Assembly: GCF_000142805.1 (NCBI RefSeq)
Contig: NC_013082.1
Location: 124,001-188,000, forward strand
Source of the DNA: Lachancea thermotolerans CBS 6340
Lineage: Eukaryota > Ascomycota > Saccharomycetes > Saccharomycetales > Saccharomycetaceae
Direction of reading: 5' to 3'
DNA length: 64,000 nucleotides
Positions within the stretch are counted from its first letter, which is position 1. Each line of letters starts with the position of its first letter. Below the pieces are notes generated by a model. It ran no database searches and was not told where the DNA came from. It saw only the letters and a program-made list of their open reading frames with translations. Positions 56,801 to 64,000 of this stretch are shown here, one piece after another. A program made the position numbers and the translations under genes.

Positions 56801-58149
56801 AACTACTTGCAGAAGTAAGGAACCAGAATGATGTTTGTCCAAGATACGTTAAGCGGTTTTTGCTTGACATACTGAGGTATAACGAAAATGGAGACAACAG
56901 CTACTATGATACCCACTATGTTGTGACATTAATCACAAGCGTCGTCACCAGCGCACTACAGGATCCCGAAGACGCTTCATTTTACCAGGATCTGCTCCAC
57001 GAACTAAGGCGCTTCAAGAACTTAGATCAGTGGATTCCATCTTATCAACTTCTCGTAACAAAATGCATTATGATCCAGCATTTGAGATTGGCAATTGATG
57101 GATTCTACGTTTTCGACGATATCGCCAACATCTTAGAGTACACCGTTAAAGAAAAACTGAATTCCACATCAGAGACCAGCTTCCACGCGACCGAGGGCTT
57201 GCAGGATCTGCTTTTGACATCGTTTGAAGTTTTGTTAGTTGACGGGGGCATAAAGAACAAAGAAGCCTTAAAGCTCTTCTTTGAGTATATGCTATTACAT
57301 CCAGATCCTTACGTTAGAACACAACTCATTAGCGTATTGGTTGACTCGATAGACTTCATTGCTACGAAGAGATATCTAGAAGATCTGGATGACGACATAG
57401 ATAGCATCCACACCACCATAAATCTACCATCAGGCATGGAAAGCGGCAAATTGGGAGACTCCAACATCATAATAGAAAACTACAGCGCGGAAGCTTCAAG
57501 CAAAAGAGAAACTCAAATGAGAGCAAGCATTGGCGGCCTCATCACTCTGATGCGCCGGAGATTTGCTTCATATGCACCTTTGAAGCAGATTATATGGGAT
57601 AGCTTGCACTCACCATTAACAAGCGTTTATCAGAAGAAGTGTTTGTTTGACGTTATACGAGTCATTTACAAACTGCAAGATAACTTCTACGTTACCTTGC
57701 CAATCCCAAGAGACAGGAGGCTCGTGGCCAAAAACATTGGTAACGGCATTGTTAAGATTCGCAGGGAAGGGATCTTGAAGATAAACCTTGCGCCGAAAAT
57801 TAAGATTAACTCTAAAAGGAAGCCTCCAGTTAGTACCAAAAGCTCTTCAGTAAAATTGAAACTTAACCTCCCTAACTCAAAAAAGTCAAGCACGCCATCC
57901 AGACGACAGTCGAATCCTTCAGTTAACTCCTCCCCTTTACCTCGCAAAAAACAGAAAATTGTCAGGAGCTCTGTTACTAAAATCGGCTCTCTACCCCTCA
58001 GGTTTGTTAAGATATCGTCTTCAAGAGGCACAGTGGATGTTTCTGCAGCTCAGTTCAATGAAAACGTTACAATCGTTAAGTCAAATGCTAGAGCACTGGT
58101 AATGAAGATAAAGATGCCTCGTGGATCCAAAAAGGAGGAAGATTCCTAA
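53818..58149 (+). CDS. TAF2: TFIID subunit Taf2 (TSM1)
   Basis: The open frame reaches up to 53722, but TATATAC at 53780 makes the ATG at 53818 (1443 residues) or 53941 (1402, near the S. cerevisiae length 1407) more likely. An M1-aminopeptidase-like fold spans about residues 55-700. Its zinc motif is degenerate, as is usual in Taf2 (DHMDFAGATF, LAAQWAGVNV). An acidic Asp/Glu tract sits around residues 320-350. HEAT-like helices follow and a basic Lys/Arg/Ser C-terminus ends it. Taf2 contacts initiator DNA and Taf1 in TFIID. Matches YCR042C, which lies next to YCR043C. Confidence 0.93.
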   Translation: MQEATSPPSAIPSFQRPRTASGFRANSSNQSAKDSLSAHTAMAPLKATPRASGSSQLFLAAPEAAFKIAHQRVFVDVDLANHSLVGYTEIILIPLSDRLEFVTLDCKQMNVTGVIVENRRCDNYIHDDPYRWYAEKYSKGQLLDSPLYRCNSVEQSHFLRNKFSELNHASESTDSNRSQLTIRIPPSVKITLQDANAVSFTPITPSIRTPAQDTIYSPITIRINYELHNPTTGLQFDTSREQALWNACTTNTELNSSASHWLPCVDTLEEKCTWELEFSIPKKVRDIGTSNIVGATQPRRHRRNPNTPGRDNEHDTDSGIDNIDNDGHDADNRNQNEDDDEEMDEEDEEDNPLNREMVVCCSEFSSGKEVPHPTDLSRKVASFQIFNPVAPHHIGWAVGPFQTWVLPQVKAQEEPEEDPDEPYAPVQNQEDEERDVIPIQIYTLPSPDVDERTILNSTLVTHEILDFYSKEFGSYSFTSYCLLFLPSIAGDHMDFAGATFCNTRLLYPPEVIDPTFTTTDKLTWALAAQWAGVNVTPLDMNDMWCCIGMAGYMALQFSKHLMGLNEFKYRVKLLSEQVVEQDWEKPPMADSFTQASMPISSLSKQLQFIKLKAPIVLYILDRRMTKTERSFGMSRVLPKIFLQAMSGDLPNSTLSTAHFQHVCERVNKNKLENFFKEWVYGSGVPIFRITQRFNKKRMVVEMGIRQCQVQELGLGKTVGDEGFSSSAMNHLCSPNKNLTPVFTGSMTIRIHEADGTPYEHIVELKDTFTKLDIQYNTKYKRLKRRRKINKTAKQEGKDPTPAENPDVLVAEDENEDIVLVNCLGDVLLSAKDCNQWNLTDPMVTSEGDEFQQQNEAFEWIRIDADFEWVCKIHINQPDYMFASQLQQDRDVEAQIDSIRFFEDVVVNSNVNSMVYSSILTRTVMDERYFYGVRIEACRALSRFIMQQPNTDNFSGGARHLIKIFQYYFCYENSNIPFDNDFSDYQRYFLQKAIPQLLAEVRNQNDVCPRYVKRFLLDILRYNENGDNSYYDTHYVVTLITSVVTSALQDPEDASFYQDLLHELRRFKNLDQWIPSYQLLVTKCIMIQHLRLAIDGFYVFDDIANILEYTVKEKLNSTSETSFHATEGLQDLLLTSFEVLLVDGGIKNKEALKLFFEYMLLHPDPYVRTQLISVLVDSIDFIATKRYLEDLDDDIDSIHTTINLPSGMESGKLGDSNIIIENYSAEASSKRETQMRASIGGLITLMRRRFASYAPLKQIIWDSLHSPLTSVYQKKCLFDVIRVIYKLQDNFYVTLPIPRDRRLVAKNIGNGIVKIRREGILKINLAPKIKINSKRKPPVSTKSSSVKLKLNLPNSKKSSTPSRRQSNPSVNSSPLPRKKQKIVRSSVTKIGSLPLRFVKISSSRGTVDVSAAQFNENVTIVKSNARALVMKIKMPRGSKKEEDS

Positions 58150-58353
58150 ATAAAAGCTTTCAATCTTAAGATTCTGTAGTCGCAGTTGTAATAATAAAGA
58201 CTCATGCACATAATAACAAGCCTTGAGTCAGATCATTACAGAGATCAAGGCACGTGATATTAAATCTCAGTTTCAAAACTCGAAAGTAGCGGTATTCAAC
58301 AACTTGAAAGAACAAATCCTACTTGCCTTTAACGTTCACCGGTGAGCTCTCAT

Positions 58354-60459
58354 ATGGTAGTCATTGGTCGAATATTACACTTACTAGTCTTATTTAGAGC
58401 TTCAGCATGCTTCACTAGCGAGCCACAGGAAATTTCGACAAGTTCTTCCGCTGGCCAGTCAGAATTATCGTCATTTCTTTCAAAGGAAAGTCGCGGCACT
58501 TCAACAACGCAGCAAAGCAGCGCGGAGGTACCTCAAACACAATATGATCAGCACAGTGTGAGCACAGTCAGTGTAACCAGCTCAGGGAACTTTACCCAAA
58601 CTTCAAGTTCACTTGACAAAGATACCTACATTGAAAATAGCGCATACTCCCCTCCTGATGAATCAGGAAGCGCATCCCGTTCATTACAAGGGACGAAGAG
58701 TTCATTGGTTGCCATAGCTGAAGCACAAGAGTCCGATTTCAACGAGACAGATACTACGTTTTTATCCTTTGATGAGTGGAAAAAAGAGAAACTAGGTGAA
58801 GAATCCCTGCAGAAGGCAAAGCCTCCCGCAAGGGTAAATAGGCCGGTAGATTCGTCGGTTTACAAAGGCGAAGCAATGGGAGACGACTTCGAGATAGATG
58901 TTGGTCTCTTTACGTCATCGAAGCAGGACTTGAATGAGGAACCCGAAGGAAAGCTTTATAAAGACAAATTCAATTACGCGTCTTTAGATTGTGCGGCCAC
59001 TATAGTGAAAACGAATTCCGAGGCATCGGGCGCGAATGCCGTATTACACGAAAACAAGGACAAGTATTTGCTGACGCCATGCTCTGCTTCAAACAAATTT
59101 GTGGTAATTGAGCTGTGCCAAGATATTCTGGTGGAGGAGATAGTTATGGCAAATTATGAATTCTTTTCGTCAACCTTCAGTAAAGTGCGTTTCTCAGTCT
59201 CAAACAGCTATCCCCCCAAAAATGGTTGGAAGGTTTTGGGAGAGTTCGATGCCGCTAACACCCGCAATCTGCAAAAATTTGGAATTTCAAATCCTCTTAT
59301 TTGGGCTAGATATTTACGTGTCGAGGTTCTTGCTCACCACGGTAACGAGTTCTATTGCCCAATTTCTGTTATTAGAGTACACGGTAAAACAATGATGGAT
59401 GATTTCAAGCTGGACGAATCAAATTCTTTGTACTCAGAAGATGCCGTGGAACAAGCCAGTCCCGAGGGCCAGCTGAAAGAATGCCGTCAAGAGAAACTTG
59501 CGCCTCATAATTTGAGCGAATCTATGTTACGCGAGTGTCAGTTTCCACAATTTCCGCAGGCGGATAACGTTAGTATATTGTCAAAGTTGGATTTCTTGAG
59601 CACACAGTGTCCAGCCGTTTTGCCGCATTTAAAATTTGACCAGTTTCTCAAGGACATCAATCAGAGTGTGTGCGACACAAAGATTCATCAGCCTCAGCTA
59701 GATATATCAACCTCGGCACCTTCTTCCTCTACTGAAGAATCAATCTTTAAAACAATTATGAAAAGATTGACTCTTCTGGAAAGCAATTCTACGTTGTCTT
59801 TGAGGTACATCGAGGAGCAAAGTATGTTACTTTCGAAAGCTTTCGCTAGCCTTGAAAGAAACCAAGCAAAAAAATTCCAGTCCTTGGTCCAAGCGTTCAA
59901 CCAAACCATAGTCTCTAACCTAGGCGATATCAACTTCTTCACACAGCAGCTCCGGGAATCTTCGATCAAGTTACTGGAGGAGCAAAAGCTTGCAAATGAC
60001 CAGTTCACATCTGAAACCTTCCATAGGTTAGAGAGCATGAAAAAAGATGCAATTTTTCAGCGCCGATTGTCTTACACCATGCTTTTCGCATTTGTGATCC
60101 TCCTTGTATATGTGCTACTAACCAAAGAGGCATACATTGATGAGTATATGGAAGACGATGGATGGTACTTGAATTCACCGCCACTTAAGAAATTCAAAGA
60201 TAACTTCCTGCGAAGGGCAGGTAAAAGCACCGACGATAGAAGGTCATTAGTTTTCTGCACTTCGCGGGACTACTCAGAAAACGATGAGAAATCAGACGTT
60301 TCTGCTTCAACATCATCTGCTTCATTGTACGACGAATTCGCGACCAAAGTTGCTCATGAAATGGATGGAAACGTACTTTCTTACCGAAAACCCACTACTA
60401 GCCTTGAGGAAGAGGATATAGATATTGACGAGGCCCTGTCAGAAGGCTCGAGCCGGTAA
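58354..60459 (+). CDS. SLP1: Slp1, SUN-like ER membrane protein
   Basis: The product is 701 residues from the ATG at 58354. An earlier in-frame GTG is not a yeast start. A signal peptide (ILHLLVLFRASACF) is followed by a Ser/Thr-rich region. A SUN-like domain spans about 202-345 (NYASLDCAATIVK, VVIELCQDILVEEIVMANYEFFSS, RYLRVEVLAHHGNEFYCPISVIRVHG). A coiled-coil part follows, then one membrane helix at about 573-592. Slp1 (YOR154W) works with Emp65 to protect folding ER proteins from degradation. A CACGTG lies at 58251-58256, about 100 bp upstream. Confidence 0.92.
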   Translation: MVVIGRILHLLVLFRASACFTSEPQEISTSSSAGQSELSSFLSKESRGTSTTQQSSAEVPQTQYDQHSVSTVSVTSSGNFTQTSSSLDKDTYIENSAYSPPDESGSASRSLQGTKSSLVAIAEAQESDFNETDTTFLSFDEWKKEKLGEESLQKAKPPARVNRPVDSSVYKGEAMGDDFEIDVGLFTSSKQDLNEEPEGKLYKDKFNYASLDCAATIVKTNSEASGANAVLHENKDKYLLTPCSASNKFVVIELCQDILVEEIVMANYEFFSSTFSKVRFSVSNSYPPKNGWKVLGEFDAANTRNLQKFGISNPLIWARYLRVEVLAHHGNEFYCPISVIRVHGKTMMDDFKLDESNSLYSEDAVEQASPEGQLKECRQEKLAPHNLSESMLRECQFPQFPQADNVSILSKLDFLSTQCPAVLPHLKFDQFLKDINQSVCDTKIHQPQLDISTSAPSSSTEESIFKTIMKRLTLLESNSTLSLRYIEEQSMLLSKAFASLERNQAKKFQSLVQAFNQTIVSNLGDINFFTQQLRESSIKLLEEQKLANDQFTSETFHRLESMKKDAIFQRRLSYTMLFAFVILLVYVLLTKEAYIDEYMEDDGWYLNSPPLKKFKDNFLRRAGKSTDDRRSLVFCTSRDYSENDEKSDVSASTSSASLYDEFATKVAHEMDGNVLSYRKPTTSLEEEDIDIDEALSEGSSR

Positions 60460-60715
60460 CCTAATGAGCGCTTAGCGAAGACCGATTTACTGATGTAATA
60501 ATTAATGTGATATATTGAATTCTATTCTCATGTTTTGAAAACGAAGCCGTAATTAGTTTCATATTGTTGCATTATGGATGTGTCATTTATGTTGTTAAAA
60601 AGTACTTTAAAGTCTTAAACACTAAGAAATACAGAACAGCAATGCGTGTGGACGCCATCGCGCTGTTTGAAAAATCATAGCTAAATGCGGGAGCGTTCTT
60701 GGCAGAGATCGAGCA

Positions 60716-62182
60716 TCATTCTGCCATAGTACTCTCAGTGCTGTCGAATCTCGTTAAAACCCTTTGGTTCGGATGGTGGCTGTACACGGACGAAAACGAG
60801 TTCATTCTGATTGGAAACTGCTTGCGGCTCGTCAAGAGCATGGGAGAGCTAGCAGAAGACTGTGATAAAGTGGACTGGCCACTACTGAATACCGAGTTGG
60901 CAGAGACGGTAGAAGCCGCTGGAGATGAACAACGAACGTCCAGCGTCTGCATTGACAACTGGGGCGCAGAGGGAACTCCTAGCGTGTTGCAAGCGGAGGA
61001 GGATCTTCGAAAGACGGCTCTTCCTGCGTTTTCGTCGCCACAGGGGGTAGAGCCATCAAACGTATGCAGAGCCAGGCGGCTATTAGCTACATCGGCAGTT
61101 GTAGGGGGTATCAAAAGGCCAATGCAGATGTCTGTTAGGCTTCGGGTGCTTTGCCGTAACAGTGTTTGATCGCTTGACCCGACGGCTTGCGTCAACTGGG
61201 TCAGTGTGATGAAAGAGTTCATGTTACATGAGGTGAACCTTTCTAGGAAGGGCTCAAATGAAGACCTGCTGTACTTATGAAGTAGCGCAGCAGGGAGCGG
61301 TTTGTTCAGAGTTTTGGTCTTGTAAAGGTCGTTCACAAATAGGAGGCTGCACTGCCTGATGTCTTCGAGTGTTTGCTCGTCCAGTCGCAGCAAAGGCAGC
61401 TGCTCCTTGGGTGAGTGTGCGCAGAGGGTACCGCAACGTACAGGGCCCTGCTGGTGCGCCAACGAGCAGTAGATGAAATCTGCCATCGCGGTGTTGTTGA
61501 GCACCTTGGAGGCGACCAGCACCGCTGACAAAGCTTGCACGGCTGTAGAGAAGTACATATAGTCCTTCTCGTACATGGACAGCTCTGCGAGGAAACCAGC
61601 CAGGTCGCTCAGCACCGCGACCCCAGCCTGCCCCGCGGGAGAGCCTGAGAAAATGTCCATGCCGAGAAACAAGGACAAACTGCCGTACACCGAGGCCACA
61701 GAGCCCACGTTCCAGCCCAGGGTACTCAGCATGTGAAGTTCCATCTGCGCGAACATCGTCGAGTCGTAGGCGTCACGGCAAAGAGCGACTAGCTCTCTGA
61801 CCAGCGGCGTCCTCGACTTCTTGTCCTCGTACTTGGCCGCGATCCACAATGCCGTCGTCATCACCAGCTGATAGTGCTTCTTGTACACCATCCGCTTCGA
61901 CAGGTACCGGTCCGCGATCGAGCACGCCAGGAACAGCGTCTCAGGCCGCAGCCGAAAGTACCCGTGCAACTCTATCAAGAAGTCGATGAGGTACGGTCTC
62001 ATGTACCATTCCAGCTCCGGTTGCGACTCAATCATCGTCGGGTCTGCTCTGTTCTGGAATTCCAGATCCCACAGGTAACCCTGCACGTCGGCCCGGTAGT
62101 CTTCCAAGCTGTGCTCGCACGCCTGGCTTTCCAGTTGTGCCAGGATCTTTGCGCGCCTTGCCCGTTCCTCTACACCGTTCAT
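60716..62182 (-). CDS. CLN3: G1 cyclin, Cln3-like
   Basis: The 488-residue protein has a cyclin box at about residues 55-165 (WYMRPYLIDFLIELHGYF, ETLFLACSIADRYLSKR, YQLVMTTALWIAAKYEDKK, FAQMELHMLSTLGWNVG) and a Ser-rich, PEST-like C-terminus. The box lacks the long insertion seen in Cln1/Cln2, which points to Cln3 (YAL040C). The sequence also resembles the single G1 cyclins of filamentous fungi, so CLN1/2 is not fully excluded. It would bind Cdc28 and start G1 through Whi5/SBF, linking to SWI6 in this window. Convergent with SLP1 and divergent from RRT12. Confidence 0.8.
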   Translation of the reverse strand: MNGVEERARRAKILAQLESQACEHSLEDYRADVQGYLWDLEFQNRADPTMIESQPELEWYMRPYLIDFLIELHGYFRLRPETLFLACSIADRYLSKRMVYKKHYQLVMTTALWIAAKYEDKKSRTPLVRELVALCRDAYDSTMFAQMELHMLSTLGWNVGSVASVYGSLSLFLGMDIFSGSPAGQAGVAVLSDLAGFLAELSMYEKDYMYFSTAVQALSAVLVASKVLNNTAMADFIYCSLAHQQGPVRCGTLCAHSPKEQLPLLRLDEQTLEDIRQCSLLFVNDLYKTKTLNKPLPAALLHKYSRSSFEPFLERFTSCNMNSFITLTQLTQAVGSSDQTLLRQSTRSLTDICIGLLIPPTTADVANSRLALHTFDGSTPCGDENAGRAVFRRSSSACNTLGVPSAPQLSMQTLDVRCSSPAASTVSANSVFSSGQSTLSQSSASSPMLLTSRKQFPIRMNSFSSVYSHHPNQRVLTRFDSTESTMAE

Positions 62183-62894
62183 GCTGTACTGCTTGCGACT
62201 ATAGCCCAGCTACGATTGTCGCACAGGTCAAGTGGATCGGTTCGCTCCTTCTCTACCACACTGTGCACCCTGTCAAAATTCTGCCTAAATTATATACTGA
62301 AAGAGCTACCAATCCGTCCAAGAAGAGCTCTACCTCTAAATCGCTTAAACCGCGATACACCGCTCCGCTGCCTCGAGCAACCCCACTCGACTGCACATTC
62401 CCTGGAAGTCGACCGTGTATTAAATCTAAAAGCGGTAAATCTGCAGCTTTTTTCAGCTTTTTTCAGCTTTTTCGTTTTTTTCGAGTCGAAATCGCGTTTA
62501 CGCGTGGAGTCATTACCCAAAAGGTATAAAGACTACTAAAGTGATTCTCCCAAAGAGGTAAAGGGCCATACAGTTCAGTAGACATACCACTCAGGTCCCC
62601 GTAAGTGCGACAGTACCGGAGCGGGGGTCGGTAGCGGTGCTAGTAGAGGTGTTGGTGGTGATGCATGACCGTAAATGAGACTTGGCACATTAAATATCAC
62701 TTTATACATATGCGTCGCTGACCAGCGTCAGTGCCAGAGAAGAGCGCCAGTTGGGACACGGCGACGGTGGATAGGTATAAATGGGTTTGTGTTGTAACAA
62801 GCAGAATCATAGGATGTGGGTACACCTCCTAGCAGAGCATTGACCATTGCAGAGTATTCGAGCTTGAACTTGAGTTTTAATAATATTAGTGAAA
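62183..62894. other. CLN3-RRT12 divergent promoter region
   Basis: This 712 bp region has a 10-bp T-rich tandem repeat at about 62445-62475, one ACGCGT at 62500-62505 (MCB) and a GT-rich stretch near 62640. Short frames here have no recognisable motif. Confidence 0.55.
62445..62475. repeat. 10-bp tandem repeat (TTCAGCTTTT)
   Basis: About three head-to-tail units of TTCAGCTTTT (first unit diverged to TGCAGC) lie in the CLN3 promoter about 265 bp before the start, and T runs continue to about 62480. Confidence 0.75.
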
Positions 62895-64000
62895 ATGCGA
62901 CTCTTTATGGCAGCACTGTTCGGGCTGCGGGCTGCAGGCGCGGTGCGCTTTGTAGCGGAACTAGGGGACACAGCGAGCGTGGAGGAGGTGCTCGGCGAGC
63001 AATACGCAGCGACGGTCGCCGGCGGAGGTGTGGGCGCGATTACGCTTGGGAACTCGTTCCGTGCCATCTACGGTGAGTTTCCACAGCAGCTACTCGAGGA
63101 CTTCTACCGCAGCGGGCAGATCGTGGCGATGTCGATGGACCGCCCGCTCGGCGTGGCGGAATACATGGTGCAGCAACATGCGCCCAACCACTTGGCCCGG
63201 CTGTCGCAGAAGTCGTCGCTCCGCGGAGGCAACGGCAGCGACAACGGCGCGTACATCTACCACTCTAACGCGGGTAACGGAGTCGATGTGTATCTATTGG
63301 ACACTGGAATCGACGGAACGCACCCGGCGTTTGAGGGCCGCGTTCAGAAGGCGGCCGACTTCAGCTCCGACCCGGTTGCGACTGGGGATCCCCACGGCCA
63401 CGGAACAGCGGTCGCAGGCGTGATTGGGTCCTCTGTGTTCGGGGTCGCCAAGAAGTGCAATCTTTTTGACGTCCGCGTTGCAAACTCCACGGGACACGCA
63501 AGCCTTATCGGCGTGCTCCGCGCTTTGGAGCACGCTTCAAAGCTCGCAGCTGTGACAAAGAGGCCTTCTCTAATTACAATCCCCTTGGAAATGCCCAGAA
63601 ACACGATTTTGAACTCGGCGGTGGAGGCAGTGGTGAGGGACCTGTCAATCCCCGTGGTCGTTGCTGCTGGAAATGAGAACCGTTCCGCTTGCAGTGTAAG
63701 CCCCGCGGGCGCATACGGAGCCTTGACAATCGGCTCGATTGACGTTGCTAGAAATGACGCGCTTGCTCCGTTCACGAACTTCGCAGAGTGTGTTGACCTT
63801 TTTACCGCAGGCGTCGACGTCGCTACGCTGGGACTGGATCATTCCTCAGAGCACCATTTAAGTGGCACTTCTATCAGTGCAGGAGTAGCTTCTGGCCTCG
63901 TTGCCTACTATATGAGCATAGGCCACTACGGAATGGATGCGGTCAACAAAATCAAGCTGCTCAGCTTGCCGAATGTTATTCCTAACTTGCAGCAGAGATC
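62895..64000 (+). CDS. RRT12: subtilisin-like serine protease, 5' part (window cuts it)
   Basis: The frame opens at an ATG at 62895 and runs off the window end, giving 368 complete codons. A signal peptide (MRLFMAALFGLRAAGAVRFVA) precedes an I9-type propeptide to about residue 105. The S8 catalytic domain then shows D136 (LLDTGIDGTHPAF), H169 (PHGHGTAVAG), oxyanion N260 (AAGNENRS) and S326 (LSGTSISAG), all intact. The usual second His of HGTHVAG is Ala. Rrt12/Osw3 (YCR045C, 491 residues) is a spore-wall-associated subtilase. Its place beside the PER1/TAF2 neighbourhood supports RRT12, but vacuolar Prb1 and Ysp3 are relatives. Confidence 0.86.
   Translation, partial: MRLFMAALFGLRAAGAVRFVAELGDTASVEEVLGEQYAATVAGGGVGAITLGNSFRAIYGEFPQQLLEDFYRSGQIVAMSMDRPLGVAEYMVQQHAPNHLARLSQKSSLRGGNGSDNGAYIYHSNAGNGVDVYLLDTGIDGTHPAFEGRVQKAADFSSDPVATGDPHGHGTAVAGVIGSSVFGVAKKCNLFDVRVANSTGHASLIGVLRALEHASKLAAVTKRPSLITIPLEMPRNTILNSAVEAVVRDLSIPVVVAAGNENRSACSVSPAGAYGALTIGSIDVARNDALAPFTNFAECVDLFTAGVDVATLGLDHSSEHHLSGTSISAGVASGLVAYYMSIGHYGMDAVNKIKLLSLPNVIPNLQQR

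Noticed and set aside
58342-58353. Upstream start for SLP1
   Set aside because: It is a GTG, not used for nuclear yeast genes; ATG at 58354 follows at once.
1-64000. Centromere, tRNA genes, transposons and retroelements
   Set aside because: CACGTG sites were inspected as CDEI candidates but none is followed by an AT-rich CDEII and a CDEIII. No paired tRNA A and B boxes, terminal repeats or transposase or polymerase motifs were seen by eye.

Overview
This is a compact, intron-poor budding-yeast nuclear segment. It is best explained as a non-whole-genome-duplication Saccharomycetaceae species, with Lachancea the most likely genus (inference from gene order, codon usage and about 40-65 % GC). 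Splice signals are yeast-type (GTATGT, TACTAAC). The two introns I can support are in RPL37 and SPC25. I recognise no tRNA, LTR element, DNA transposon, CRISPR array or rRNA.

Layout. 1-22 kb: amino-acid permease (partial, AGP1/GNP1 group), SMT3, GIN4/KCC4 kinase, GMC1-like multicopper oxidase, PSP1, TFS1, LPP1, SAM1/2, VTA1, SWI6 and PLM2/TOS4. In S. cerevisiae these genes are split between two sister blocks (YDR500-510 and YLR177-186), so the window shows the unduplicated order. 23.5-26.1 kb: two very GC-rich metabolic genes, a JLP1-like sulfonate dioxygenase frame broken by one in-frame TAG and a YJR096W-like aldo/keto reductase, inserted into that order. 26.5-45.4 kb: RPL37, LCD1/DDC2, EMG1, PRM1, CAF120/SKG3, MDL1, MET2 and ATG26, again an interleave of S. 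cerevisiae YLR185-189 and YNL277-279. 46-48.3 kb: ISC1 and SPC25, a divergent pair as in S. cerevisiae, but with an intron in SPC25. 48.4-64 kb: PER1, BOR1, a small YCR043C-like membrane protein, GOR1, TAF2, SLP1, a CLN3-like G1 cyclin and the start of the subtilase RRT12, mixing YCR042-045 and YNL274-275 neighbours.

Functional links. Three sulfur-metabolism genes (SAM1/2, JLP1, MET2) fall within 25 kb. The SAM and MET2 promoters carry CACGTG (Cbf1) plus TGTGG-type (Met31/32) sites, and five CACGTG copies sit within 78 bp between LPP1 and SAM. Other promoters carry recognisable regulon signatures: an MCB cluster before PLM2/TOS4, paired pheromone elements before PRM1, RRPE plus PAC before EMG1, and a Rap1 site before RPL37. 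GC composition is patchy. The stretch from the 3' half of GMC1 to about 26 kb holds several peaks near 60-67 %, whereas 26.5-60 kb is about 40-45 %.

I did not find a convincing new multi-gene system. The best candidates for novelty are the broken JLP1, the JLP1/reductase insertion, the CACGTG array, the SPC25 intron, and two coding-like relics (29.9-30.4 kb and 49.5-49.7 kb) that I cannot assign.
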